Assembly (NCBI RefSeq): GCF_003226535.1
Contig: NZ_QKOB01000002.1
Span: 186,001 to 250,000, forward strand
Direction of reading: 5' to 3'
DNA length: 64,000 bases
DNA from: Meiothermus sp. Pnk-1
GTDB lineage: Bacteria; Deinococcota; Deinococci; Deinococcales; Thermaceae
Part shown: one piece after another, positions 47,107 to 55,309 of the stretch
Numbering within the stretch: the first letter of the stretch is position 1
How the letters are laid out: every line of letters starts with the position of its first letter
Program-made: the position numbers and the translations under genes
The notes under the pieces: generated by a model
The model's database searches: none
What the model saw: the letters and a program-made list of their open reading frames with translations, nothing else
What the model was told of the DNA's origin: nothing

Positions 47107-48267
47107 CTAGTCCCCAGCTAGCAAGAGGGGCTGCTCTGCGATAGGGGTGAGCCGCTCCCGGCTCAGCTCGAGGTAGCGGGGATTGAGTTCGATCCCCAGA
47201 TAGCGCCTCCCATGCTTGAGCGCGGCCAGTCCGGTGGTTCCTGCCCCACTGAAGGGGTCGAGCACCACGCCCCCCGCTGGACAGCCAGCTAGCACCATCA
47301 TCTCGGCCAAGCTCAGCGGCATCACCGCAAAATGGGTACCCGAAAAGGGTTGGGAGACCATACTCCACACTGAGCGCCGGTTGCGGAAGATCTTCCCCTC
47401 GGATGGCTCGAGGGTGCGCATCCGCTGGGCATAGTCCACCAGCCCGCCTTTGGTGCGATGGTGTTCCTGGCCATCCCGATAGGCCTCGGTGTAACGGTGG
47501 TGTCGGTTCCCCGGGGATTGCCCGCTGGCGGGCTCTTGTATAGCCCGCTGGTCAAAGTAATAGCGGGGCTCCTTGGCGAAGAGGAAAATGTACTCGTGCG
47601 CTTTGGTGCAGCGGTCGGTAACGCTCTCGGGTAGCGGATTGAGTTTGTGCCAGATGATATCCTGCCGTAGAATCCACCCCGCGTCTTGCAGAGCAAAAGC
47701 CACCCGCCAGGGAATGCCCAGCAGGTTTTTGGCTGGCAATGGCCGCGCCCGGGGGGCAATCTGGGGCAGGCTAAGCAAATAGCGGTTGTTACTGCCGATA
47801 TGGCCGTTGCCCCGCAGGGTGCTTTTGGCGCTTTGGGGGCCAGCGCCGGTGCCGTAGGAATCTCCCAGGTTGAGCCATAGGGTTCCTTGCGGCTTCAGCA
47901 CCCGCCGCACTTCCTCAAACACGGCGGTCAGCTTGCTCACGTATTCCTCGAGGGTGCCCTCGAGCCCGATCTGCTCATCCACGCGCACCGCCCCACAGCG
48001 CGGGCAAACCCCGGCAAACCCTTCTTGTTGATGGCCGGTGTGGGACTTGCCCCCGGCCAGGGTACTGCTGGCCAGGCCGCGCCGCCCGGGGGTGCTGTCT
48101 GGCCGATGATCGCACTCGGGGTCGCCCCCCTCCCAGCGGGCGGTACCGTAGTCGCGCAAGCCCCAATAGGGGGGGCTGGTAATGCAGCAGTCCACCGAGT
48201 TCGCGGCAAGGCGGGGCAATACCTCGAGCGCATTCCCGAGGATGAGGTGATAGGGTTGGGCCTCCAT
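47107..48267 (-). CDS. DNA (cytosine-N4/adenine-N6) methyltransferase, beta class
   Basis: A 386-residue methyltransferase. Motif IV CCITSPPYWGLRDYG is at the N-terminus (residues 28-42) and the SAM motif GVVLDPFSGAGTTGLAAL with RRYLGIELNPRYLELSRERL is at the C-terminus, i.e. beta-type order. The SPPY tetrad suits N4-cytosine or some N6-adenine enzymes. A C-x2-C pair near 85-90 (GVCPRCGAV) is extra. It sits between the spike and hub genes but has its own leaderless promoter, so it is an independent insert, likely for protection against restriction. Confidence 0.9.
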   Translation of the reverse strand: MEAQPYHLILGNALEVLPRLAANSVDCCITSPPYWGLRDYGTARWEGGDPECDHRPDSTPGRRGLASSTLAGGKSHTGHQQEGFAGVCPRCGAVRVDEQIGLEGTLEEYVSKLTAVFEEVRRVLKPQGTLWLNLGDSYGTGAGPQSAKSTLRGNGHIGSNNRYLLSLPQIAPRARPLPAKNLLGIPWRVAFALQDAGWILRQDIIWHKLNPLPESVTDRCTKAHEYIFLFAKEPRYYFDQRAIQEPASGQSPGNRHHRYTEAYRDGQEHHRTKGGLVDYAQRMRTLEPSEGKIFRNRRSVWSMVSQPFSGTHFAVMPLSLAEMMVLAGCPAGGVVLDPFSGAGTTGLAALKHGRRYLGIELNPRYLELSRERLTPIAEQPLLLAGD

Positions 48268-48273
48268 ACGCTT

Positions 48274-48290
48274 ACTATACTACATAGTAA
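48274..48290 (-). promoter_or_regulatory. leaderless promoter with operator-like dyad before the methyltransferase
   Basis: Minus-strand TATAGT (48279-48274), AAGCGT, ATG at 48267. Overlapping it is TACTA-TG-TAGTA (48289-48278), which resembles the TAGTA/TACTA half-sites of O1 and O2 at 13724-13815. Confidence 0.55.
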
Positions 48291-48296
48291 TAGATG

Positions 48297-49772
48297 TTAT
48301 GGGCTGGGGTCGATGCGGCTGCGGTCGCGGGTTTCCTCGAGCTGCACGTTGGCTACCGGCAACAACAAGTCCTTGAGGGGCTTGATCTCGCTCAACCCCC
48401 AGGCGAAAAATGCAGGGGTCTGGTAGGTGGCAACCGGCAAGGCCCGGATTATCCGCAAGGCGGTTTTGCGCACCCCGCCGGGTACGAAGGTGTGCGCTAC
48501 GGATTCCACATACCCTTCCATCTTGGATTGGTGGTCCCCCAACTGGTTGTAGTAGCGCACTCGGCTCCCCGGCTTGATCCACGGCGCTAAGCGAATGCTG
48601 AAATTGGCCCCGGCGTACTCATCCATGCGATTCCACTGCCCGGCGATGCGCCAATTGAGGGAGCGAAAAAACTCCGGCGCCGATTCTTTAGCGGTGTTTT
48701 GCCACAGCACGGTCTGCCAGGTCAGGGGGCGGTAGCCGTAGCGTTGATATTTGGGGATGCTCACCACCGGCGGGGAGTAGGTCTTGGCAAACGTTTCCGA
48801 TACCGATAACGCCGCGGCGTTTACGAAAAAAGCGGTATAGACCTCTTTATCGGAATAATCAGCGGTGTGGTCCTCGCTGCTTTCGAGCAGTAAATACTCC
48901 TGGGTTAGGTCGTGCAGGGGCAACCGGGGCCAGTCCCCTAGCGTCCCCCCGCCTCCCGGTAGGGCGTAGGGGAAGGGGCTGGGCCGCAGCATCAGCAGCG
49001 GCACGGCTTTATCCTCTCCCCAGGTCACCGGGGTGTTCTTGTAGCCGTCGAGCTGCTTGAACTCCTCGAGGGGGAGGGTGGTGGCATAGAGTTCATGCAG
49101 CGGCTTGTCCGAGTAGGCATCGAGGATCCCCCAGGCCGTTCCCTGATAGTTGCCCCAGGTGGCGTAGAAGGCTCCCCGCCCGGCCAGGCTCTTGAGCCGG
49201 TAGCCCAGCAATTTGGAGATATCCCCCTGAGGGCGCTTAATCCCAATGACCTCGAAGGCGATCTGTTGTAGGAAGAGGTGGGCGGCCTCGTCGAGCCCCC
49301 CCGCCCGGAGCACCCCGGAAAGAAATTGCCGATACACCCCCTCCGCACCTAGCAACGTCTCGAGCCTCCCCCGCATCACCGCGGCCAGGTAGTAGTTGAT
49401 CGTTTCGTTGCCTAGCCATCCCGCCAAATGCTGGCCGGAGATTACCGTCAATTGCTTGAGGCTGTTCTGGGTCATGGCTTGTTGCTGGCCCAACTCCCGG
49501 ATAACCCCTACCATGGCCGTGTAATAGCGGGCCCCCCGGTTGGGGTCGGGTTGAGCCAGAAAAGCCACCTCTACGATATCGCCGGTGCGGATGGTTTCTA
49601 CGAAAGGCGCCTTGCCGTAGCGTAAAGGTAGGGCCAGGCTAAAGATGGGGATACCGTTTACCGGGTGGTTGTCCGAGTACTGCACCAACAGGTCGCTCAC
49701 GTCGAGGGTTGACCCGTCGGCGCGGTGGATTTTCACGAGGATTTCCGACTGCGTGGCCCGCATCAGAGCCAT
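48297..49772 (-). CDS. baseplate hub protein (gpD / late control D-like)
   Basis: A 491-residue protein with the hub layout: an N-terminal beta part (EILVKIHRADGSTLDVSDLLVQYSDNHPVNGIPIFSLALPLRYG), TIRTGDIVEVAFLAQP.. and VGVIRELGQQQAMTQNSLKQLTVISGQHL, typical of gp27/gpD proteins that define a local frame. The C-terminal part (RLAPWIKPGSRVRYYNQLGDHQSKMEGYVESVAHTF) matches the usual ending of such hubs. It lies between tape measure and spike as expected. The ATG at 49772 was chosen; other in-frame starts lie at 49763 and upstream. Confidence 0.7.
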   Translation of the reverse strand: MALMRATQSEILVKIHRADGSTLDVSDLLVQYSDNHPVNGIPIFSLALPLRYGKAPFVETIRTGDIVEVAFLAQPDPNRGARYYTAMVGVIRELGQQQAMTQNSLKQLTVISGQHLAGWLGNETINYYLAAVMRGRLETLLGAEGVYRQFLSGVLRAGGLDEAAHLFLQQIAFEVIGIKRPQGDISKLLGYRLKSLAGRGAFYATWGNYQGTAWGILDAYSDKPLHELYATTLPLEEFKQLDGYKNTPVTWGEDKAVPLLMLRPSPFPYALPGGGGTLGDWPRLPLHDLTQEYLLLESSEDHTADYSDKEVYTAFFVNAAALSVSETFAKTYSPPVVSIPKYQRYGYRPLTWQTVLWQNTAKESAPEFFRSLNWRIAGQWNRMDEYAGANFSIRLAPWIKPGSRVRYYNQLGDHQSKMEGYVESVAHTFVPGGVRKTALRIIRALPVATYQTPAFFAWGLSEIKPLKDLLLPVANVQLEETRDRSRIDPSP

Positions 49773-49824
49773 CGTGTGACGGTTGAGGGGTCGGTGGCCT
49801 ATGACCATGCTATCTTTGTGGGCG

Positions 49825-50334
49825 ATGACCGTACGCCTTGCGTTGCTCCTTCTCCTGGCTCTTGTGGGATGCAGGACGTCAGCGCGGGCCCCCGACTGGC
49901 AGCAGCTCCAGGCCGAGGTAGGGGCCCTGAACTTCTACGACTTCTCCAAGCCCGGGGACCTCGAGTCGGTGTGGGAAACCGCGTATCGGGATGCGCTTCC
50001 GCGCATCGCCCGCCATCTGGGCTATCGGACCGAGCCCCAACCGTTGTGGCAAGGGTGCTTGCAGGTGATCTACGAGAGCCCCACCCAGGCTGTTACCAGC
50101 GACCCCAAAGGCAAGCTCCAAGCGGCGCTCAAAGCGCGAGGGTTTAAGCAAGACCTGCAAACTGCCCCACTCGCCCCGTTCGATCCGCTCGAGGCAATGT
50201 TGATGAGATTAGGCGCGGCTGCTGAGTTTTGGGTCTCTCCCCGCGGTGATCCGGTGAGCCTCCTAATCATGGAACCGCTAGGGAGGGAAGTCACCTATCT
50301 GTGCTTGATCGCCTGGCCGGACGGCCAAGGTTGA
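49825..50334 (+). CDS. opposite-strand lipoprotein in the tail module (moron-like)
   Basis: A 169-residue protein with signal peptide and lipobox: MTVRLALLLLLALVGC, Cys16 would be lipidated. The mature part (NFYDFSKPGDLESVWETAYRDALPRIARHLGY; EFWVSPRGDPVSLLIMEPLGREVTYLCLIAW) is not recognised. It is the only rightward gene in this part besides tnpB, and has a TATCTT box 8 nt before the ATG, so it is probably expressed in the lysogen and changes the host envelope. Confidence 0.65.
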   Translation: MTVRLALLLLLALVGCRTSARAPDWQQLQAEVGALNFYDFSKPGDLESVWETAYRDALPRIARHLGYRTEPQPLWQGCLQVIYESPTQAVTSDPKGKLQAALKARGFKQDLQTAPLAPFDPLEAMLMRLGAAAEFWVSPRGDPVSLLIMEPLGREVTYLCLIAWPDGQG

Positions 50335-50356
50335 TGGATGGAGGCTCAAACCCCCT

Positions 50357-53353
50357 CTACCGCCCCCGCCGCTGCCCCTCGTTGAAGGGGCTTAGATGCT
50401 CGGCTTTGTATTTGCGTAAGGCATCATTCAACAGATCGGCCAGCGCTCGAGCCTGAGGATTGTCGTCCCCCGGCACGAAAATGGGGATCACCACCTGTTT
50501 CTCGGCTACGGTACCGCCGCTCATCCCGGCGTTGATGGCCTCGAGCTGAGGCCGGAACATGCGGGTCGCGGCCTCGTTGACCACGAACTCCCCCCGGTGT
50601 ACGATCCCCGCCGGGTCGAGCGGATGACCGTCGCCGGTGTATCCGCCGCTGGCGTAGCCCCGGTTGCCCACCGCTTTGAAACCCAGCTTCTGGATGGCCT
50701 TGGAGAACTCCTGGGTATTGCGGCTATCTACCCCAACCGCCTCTAAATGCACGTGAACGCCATCCCCCTCATTGCCCTCGTATCCCAGCAAATATCCCTG
50801 GGGTAACAGCAGTCCCTCTTTGAGACCGCTGCGGGCCTCGGGGGTGAGGTGGCGCAGGATAAAGGCCTGTCCCTCGGGGGTTTCCAGTTCGAGGTCGATG
50901 GTGCCATGCTTTTGCCAGGGCTGATCGCGGATGATTCGCTTGACCTTGGTGCCCCGGGGGAACGGGCTATATACCGGGTCACTCACCCCCGGCTTACCGA
51001 TGCGCAGGTCCACCCCGTTATGGGGAAGGGTGGCCCAGGAAGGCAGCTTTCCCCCGTGCTGGCGGCGGATTTCGGCCAGGGTACTCTCGGGGTAGGTGCC
51101 CCCGGGATCCATGGTGATCTGCGTGGCCCCCATGGCCTCCATGAGGGTTCCCCCGGTGGGCATCTGGTAGTTCTGCAGAGGGGCGTCTCCCATCACCGTG
51201 CCCGGTCCGGTGTCCGGGGAGAGTGCTTTGGTTGCCCCGGGGGCAGCAACAGCGGTTGCCACGCGGGCCTCTTCGGGGGTTTTGATCTGCCCCGAAGGCA
51301 TTGCTGGCGTTTCGGCAATATCCCCCCGCAATATCGCCCGCACCCGTTCGGGGCTGAGCATTCCCAGGCCATCCGCCGCCGCGCGCGACATGTTGTAAAG
51401 CCGGTCAAACCCCTCGAGCAGGTGCTGGCGCACCACGAGATCCAGATCCTGCAGGGATGCGGTGAGGGCCTTGATCCGCTCGAGTTCCCCTTCCTGGTAG
51501 CGCTGTAACTCAGCGGCCAGCCCTAGCCGCTTGGCCTCGCCGCCTACCGCGCTGTCGGTGGGTGCCTGGGCGGTGAAACGCTTGATCTCGGCATCGCTAG
51601 CGCTGCTCAGGAAGGCCCCCACGCTGCCATACCGGCCCTCAATCTCCGCTATCGCCTCCCGCGATAGGCCCATTTGCGAGAAGATCTCGGCCTCGAGGGT
51701 GGGGTTGTTTCCCAGCGCGGCTTGCAAGCTGCGCCCCAAGGTACGCAGGATGGCCGGGTTCCCGGTCTGCACCCGCTCTTGCAGCATTCGGGCTGCCGCA
51801 TAGGGATCGCTTTTGCGCAGGCGCTCGTATTGCCGGGCGGCGCCGCCCTCGAGCCCCACCGCCCCGGCGCTGAGGTTGCCCAGGTTCTGCATCAGGGCGT
51901 CCATCACCACCAGGTCCATCCCGCCCGCAGAGGTATTGGCCAGCCCCCCCAGTAACCCGGAGAGCTGCCGCGCTCCGGCCTCGCCCATCAGCCCGCGATT
52001 CCCGGTTTCGTTCAGCCGGTCCAGGTATAGGGCCATGGCTGCCGTCGAGGTCAAATCCCCGGTGATGCCGCGGGAGGTCAGGCCCTCGAGATAACGGTTC
52101 ATCGCGGCAAAGGTCTCGGAGGCGGATACCCCCTCCTTGGTTCCCTCCCGCACCGCGCTAAACAGGATGCGGCTGAGGTATTCCGCCGATCCGGGGCCGG
52201 TCACGTCGGCCCGTACCCCGGCCTGCAACAGGCTAGCCACCTGGCCGGGGTCCATCCCGGTGTAACGGGCCAGGCGTAGCCCGGCCAGGGTGTCCCGGAA
52301 TAACCCCGCCCCCGCCTGGGGAATGCCATACTCGGCGGCAAACTCCCCCGCTTCGCGGGCGTTGTATCCGAGTTGGGCTAGCTCGCGGCGGGTGGAGGCG
52401 TAGGCCAACCCCGGTACCCGCCCGGCGTTCAAGAACTCTTCATAGATCAGTCCGTCCTGCCCCATCCGGCGGTTCAGGTTGAGGAAGAACTCTCCCTCAT
52501 CCCGCCCCGCTCTGGCTAGGTTGGAAGCGGCGCTAAAGGCCAGGTTGCCCAACCCCGCCACCGCGGCCCCTGCCGCCAGGGCGGTGCCAACCGGCCCCAA
52601 AAAGCGGGCCACGCTGGAGATGAATCCGCCTAGACCGCCCAGCCCCCCCAGCCCGGTGCCGATGCCGCGTTTGGTGAGCATGTCGATCATGCCTTCCAGG
52701 TCGATCCCGCCCGGCCCCGCGCCGGGGGTTTCGGTGGTTTGCTGGGCGTTCTTGAGGGCCTGCCGGTGCTCTTCCAGGGCCTTGGTGTTTTTCTCGATGG
52801 CCTCAGTGTTTTTTTCCTGACGGCGCATCTCCTCGAGCACCAGCTCGGCTTCCCTCAGATTCTGGCTGGCCTGCTGAATGCGCCCGGTGCCGATGTTGAG
52901 TCGGGTGCGCTCGAGCAGGGTTTCAAATCGCCCGGCCCGGCGGGCGTTGCGGGGGTCGGTGTAACGGGGCTCTTCCAGATCCTCTTCGGGGTCGGGCGAT
53001 TGAGCGCGGCGGGCGTGGAGCAGCTTGGTCCCTACCCGGTTGATGAGGTGCAGCGGCTCGCCCTCGAGCCTGGCCTGGGCCAGGTAGCGCCCGGCGGCAG
53101 AGAAATCCCCGGCCTCCAGGGCTTGGCGGGCCAGGTCCACGCGCATCTGCTGTAGCGTCTGAGAGGACCGCGCGGCCTCCTGGGCAATGGCCTCAAAGCT
53201 GCCCCCTAGCCGCTCGCGGGTCGCGGCCTCCTGGGCCTCAGCCACGGCCAGATATTCCTGCACGGCATCCGATACCTCATGGATCTGCCGTGCAGCCTCG
53301 GTAGCCCCCTCCGCCTGGAGCAGAGCCTTGATGCGCAGCTCAACGTCCGCCAT
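50357..53353 (-). CDS. tail tape measure protein with C-terminal M23 peptidase-like domain
   Basis: A 998-residue tape measure. Residues 1-210 are coiled coil (EVSDAVQEYLAVAEAQEAATRERL; EMRRQEKNTEAIEKNTKALEEHRQAL); residues 225-280 are Gly/Ala-rich and hydrophobic (GIGTGLGGLGGLGGFISSVARFLGPVGTALAAGAAVAGL). The long middle is helical. Residues about 775-890 resemble an M23 endopeptidase: LPHNGVDLRIGK supplies the first His and Asp, ILRHLTPEARSGLKEGLLL the next, and GDGVHVHLEAVG the HxH. The length should set the tail at roughly 150 nm by the usual rule of about 0.15 nm per residue. The C-terminus has a conserved DPAGIVHRGEFVVN segment. Confidence 0.88.
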   Translation of the reverse strand: MADVELRIKALLQAEGATEAARQIHEVSDAVQEYLAVAEAQEAATRERLGGSFEAIAQEAARSSQTLQQMRVDLARQALEAGDFSAAGRYLAQARLEGEPLHLINRVGTKLLHARRAQSPDPEEDLEEPRYTDPRNARRAGRFETLLERTRLNIGTGRIQQASQNLREAELVLEEMRRQEKNTEAIEKNTKALEEHRQALKNAQQTTETPGAGPGGIDLEGMIDMLTKRGIGTGLGGLGGLGGFISSVARFLGPVGTALAAGAAVAGLGNLAFSAASNLARAGRDEGEFFLNLNRRMGQDGLIYEEFLNAGRVPGLAYASTRRELAQLGYNAREAGEFAAEYGIPQAGAGLFRDTLAGLRLARYTGMDPGQVASLLQAGVRADVTGPGSAEYLSRILFSAVREGTKEGVSASETFAAMNRYLEGLTSRGITGDLTSTAAMALYLDRLNETGNRGLMGEAGARQLSGLLGGLANTSAGGMDLVVMDALMQNLGNLSAGAVGLEGGAARQYERLRKSDPYAAARMLQERVQTGNPAILRTLGRSLQAALGNNPTLEAEIFSQMGLSREAIAEIEGRYGSVGAFLSSASDAEIKRFTAQAPTDSAVGGEAKRLGLAAELQRYQEGELERIKALTASLQDLDLVVRQHLLEGFDRLYNMSRAAADGLGMLSPERVRAILRGDIAETPAMPSGQIKTPEEARVATAVAAPGATKALSPDTGPGTVMGDAPLQNYQMPTGGTLMEAMGATQITMDPGGTYPESTLAEIRRQHGGKLPSWATLPHNGVDLRIGKPGVSDPVYSPFPRGTKVKRIIRDQPWQKHGTIDLELETPEGQAFILRHLTPEARSGLKEGLLLPQGYLLGYEGNEGDGVHVHLEAVGVDSRNTQEFSKAIQKLGFKAVGNRGYASGGYTGDGHPLDPAGIVHRGEFVVNEAATRMFRPQLEAINAGMSGGTVAEKQVVIPIFVPGDDNPQARALADLLNDALRKYKAEHLSPFNEGQRRGR

Positions 53354-53384
53354 GGCGCTATGCTAGCCAGCGGCAGGGGTATCG

Positions 53385-53798
53385 CTATAGCTCCCAGTTG
53401 TTCCCGGCCTGGGTCAGCCGCCCGAGGACCCCACGGTAGAGTTCGTGGGCGCGCAAGAACTCGTGCTGGATCAAAGCCTGCTGTACGGAATCCTCCTCGA
53501 GGGCCTTGAGTACCAGCCGCTCGAGAGCCTGTAGCCACCACCCGGTGACGTGCTGCACCTCGTGCTCGAGGTAGGAAAGGGCTAGCTCAGGACTCGCTCG
53601 CTGGATGGCCGTACGGCTGAAGCGGAGCGTCGCGGTGCGATACTCTTCGCGCATGTCGCACTCCGCTGCTCGCTCGGGGTCGGAGAGTTTGGACGGCGGC
53701 ACCACCTCAACCTCGAGCCACCACTCCGCAAGATGGTATTTGCGCACCAGATCCGGTAGGTGCTTCTGGGCCAGGGCGATAAAAGCCGCGGGATTCAT
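53385..53798 (-). CDS. SprT-like zinc metalloprotease-fold protein
   Basis: A 137-residue protein. The central ALSYLEHEVQHVTGWWLQALERLVL contains HEVQH, an HExxH zincin motif, preceded by a beta-sheet part (WWLEVEVVPPSKL; YRTATLRFSRTAI) as in small phage zincins. It lies immediately before the tape measure gene. The ATG at 53798 is 4 nt from the duplicated sequence that borders the TnpB insertion, so that element separates it from the tail-chaperone genes with which it was probably once coupled. Confidence 0.7.
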   Translation of the reverse strand: MNPAAFIALAQKHLPDLVRKYHLAEWWLEVEVVPPSKLSDPERAAECDMREEYRTATLRFSRTAIQRASPELALSYLEHEVQHVTGWWLQALERLVLKALEEDSVQQALIQHEFLRAHELYRGVLGRLTQAGNNWEL

Positions 53799-53809
53799 CC
53801 ATACCTCGC
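53799..53809. repeat. left copy of 11-bp repeat flanking the TnpB element
   Basis: CCATACCTCGC, identical to 55101-55111 on the other side of the insertion. Confidence 0.8.
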
Positions 53810-53896
53810 GGCGCGGAGACCCCTGCCTTCAGGCATGGGGTTGACGAAGTCCCTGCGATAGCAGGGGAGCGCCGCTCCTCCTTTCGCATGATATGT

Positions 53897-53902
53897 TATA
53901 CT
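53897..53902 (+). promoter_or_regulatory. -10 box of leaderless promoter for tnpB
   Basis: TATACT, TTGCTT, then ATG at 53909. Confidence 0.5.
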
Positions 53903-53908
53903 TTGCTT

Positions 53909-55084
53909 ATGCAGACCCTTACCCTCCGCTGCACTCTCAAGCCCACCCCCGAACAGGCGGCGGCGCTGGAGGCCACGGTGCGGTTGTTTGCCGAGGGCTG
54001 CAACCACGCCCTGCGGGTGGCTAAGGAGCACGGGGAGTTCCGTAGGTTCAAGCTGCACCGCCTGGTCTACCGCGACCTCCGGGCGATGGGGCTCTCGGCT
54101 AACCTCGCGGTGCAGGCGATTGCCCGTGTGGGCAAAAAGAAAGGGAGCCGGGCCAAGTTCTACCAGCCCACCTCCTGCGCCTTCGACCAGCGCACCCTGT
54201 CCTTGCGGGGCGAGGCGGTCTCGCTGACCACCGTCGCGGGTCGGATGCTCATCCCGATGAAGCTGGGCAACTACCAGCGGGGGATGTTGAAGCGGGCCAA
54301 GAGTGTGCAGGGCGGGGTGCTGACCAAAGGGCCGAGGGGCAAGTGGTACATCCACCTCTCCCTCCGGGTGGAAACCCCCACCCTGCCCCCAGGTGGCGGG
54401 AGGGTGGTGGGTGTTGATTTGGGGCAGAAGGCCCTGGCCACCCTCTCCACCGGGGTGCAGTTTTCCGGAGGTTCCCTGAAGGGGAAACGTCTGCACTACC
54501 GGGCGAAGCGGGCCGAGGTCCGATCCAAGCTGGACCGCCCTTCCGAACGCACCAGAGGCGTACAGCGCCTCTGGGAACGGCTTACGGGAAGGGAAGCCCG
54601 TTTCGTGAACCACACCCTGCATACCCTGACCAAGCGGATTGTAGACAGCCTCGACCCCGGCGACACCCTCGCCGTCGAGGACCTGAACGGGTTGCGGGGG
54701 CGCACTACCCGGCGGGGCAAGGAAGCAAGACACCTGCACCACCTGTGGCCCTACGCCCGCTTCCGCTCCCTGCTGGAGTACAAGGCCGCGCTGAGGGGGG
54801 TGCGGGTGGTGGCGGTAGACCCCCGGCACACCAGCCAGGAGTGTCCCCGCTGCGGGCATACCGCCAGGGAGAACCGTAAAAGCCAGGCCCTTTTCCGCTG
54901 CACCGCTTGCGGTTTCCAGCACAACGCCGACTGGGTGGCCGCGCACAACATCGCCTTGCGTGCAGGGCCGCAGGGGATCGTCGCCCAAAGAGCAGGCTCG
55001 ATGGGCATGGGCCGCTGTAAACCGGCCCGGATTCTGAGGGTGTCTTCTCTGCATCGTCTCCTCTCGGAAAGCCCCCGGCTTTAG
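53909..55084 (+). CDS. tnpB: RNA-guided nuclease TnpB
   Basis: A 391-residue TnpB. The N-terminal HTH/WED part begins LTLRCTLKPTPEQAAALEATVRLFAEGCNHAL. The RuvC active site is complete: Asp in VVGVDLGQKALATLS, Glu in LAVEDLNGLRGRT and Asp in HNADWVAAHNIALRA. The zinc finger is CPRCGHTA...FRCTACG. TnpB cuts DNA next to a transposon-associated motif, guided by an RNA from the element right end; here the stop codon lies inside the right-end hairpin and the guide would read from 55101. Since no transposase is present, spread would need TnpA in trans. Confidence 0.93.
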   Translation: MQTLTLRCTLKPTPEQAAALEATVRLFAEGCNHALRVAKEHGEFRRFKLHRLVYRDLRAMGLSANLAVQAIARVGKKKGSRAKFYQPTSCAFDQRTLSLRGEAVSLTTVAGRMLIPMKLGNYQRGMLKRAKSVQGGVLTKGPRGKWYIHLSLRVETPTLPPGGGRVVGVDLGQKALATLSTGVQFSGGSLKGKRLHYRAKRAEVRSKLDRPSERTRGVQRLWERLTGREARFVNHTLHTLTKRIVDSLDPGDTLAVEDLNGLRGRTTRRGKEARHLHHLWPYARFRSLLEYKAALRGVRVVAVDPRHTSQECPRCGHTARENRKSQALFRCTACGFQHNADWVAAHNIALRAGPQGIVAQRAGSMGMGRCKPARILRVSSLHRLLSESPRL

Positions 55085-55096
55085 CCGTGGGGTGGT

Positions 55097-55309
55097 TTAC
55101 CCATACCTCGCCTGGCCGCGTGGCCCGTCGTAGCCCCGCCCTCCGGGCAGGGCGTTGTCCCAGGCATCCAGACCCGCAAAGCGCTCGGCCATGGCCCGCT
55201 GTTCCTCATCCGCTGCTACCGGGTCCCCCTCGCCGCGGCTGAGGCTTTCCAGGCGCAACACGGCTAACGCCTCAGGCGGACTCAGGCGGCTCTTGCCCAA
55301 AAAGGGCAC
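55097..55309 (-). CDS. second tail assembly chaperone frame (GT-like)
   Basis: A 70-residue frame starting GTG, within the last 38 bp of the 55272-55784 gene but in another frame (+1 or -2). The sequence PPEALAVLRLESLSRGEGDPVAADEEQRAMAERFAGLDAWDNALPG is helical and looks like a C-terminal extension rather than a free protein. Tail chaperone pairs lying just before the tape measure usually produce such an extension by ribosomal frameshift. The stop codon was re-made by the TnpB element. Confidence 0.6.
   Translation of the reverse strand: MPFLGKSRLSPPEALAVLRLESLSRGEGDPVAADEEQRAMAERFAGLDAWDNALPGGRGYDGPRGQARYG
55101..55111. repeat. right copy of 11-bp repeat flanking the TnpB element
   Basis: CCATACCTCGC, identical to 53799-53809; also the predicted first 11 nt of the TnpB guide. 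Confidence 0.8.

Larger units (their letters stand above)
53810..55100 (+). mobile_element. IS200/IS605-family tnpB-only element
   Basis: A rightward insertion in a leftward operon. The left end has hairpin CCCCTGCC-TTCA-GGCATGGGG (53820-53840), the right end hairpin CCCCCGGC-TTTA-GCCGTGGGG (55072-55092) followed by TGGTTTAC. No tnpA. Borders are set by the 11-bp repeats and by the gene ends it separates: the leftward 55097 gene would, without the insert, run into the 53798 ATG with an ATGA overlap. Confidence 0.85.

Noticed and set aside
53888-53908. Longer start for tnpB at 53888
   Set aside because: The ATG at 53909 is 6 nt after TATACT and gives the usual TnpB N-terminus; the extension spans the promoter.
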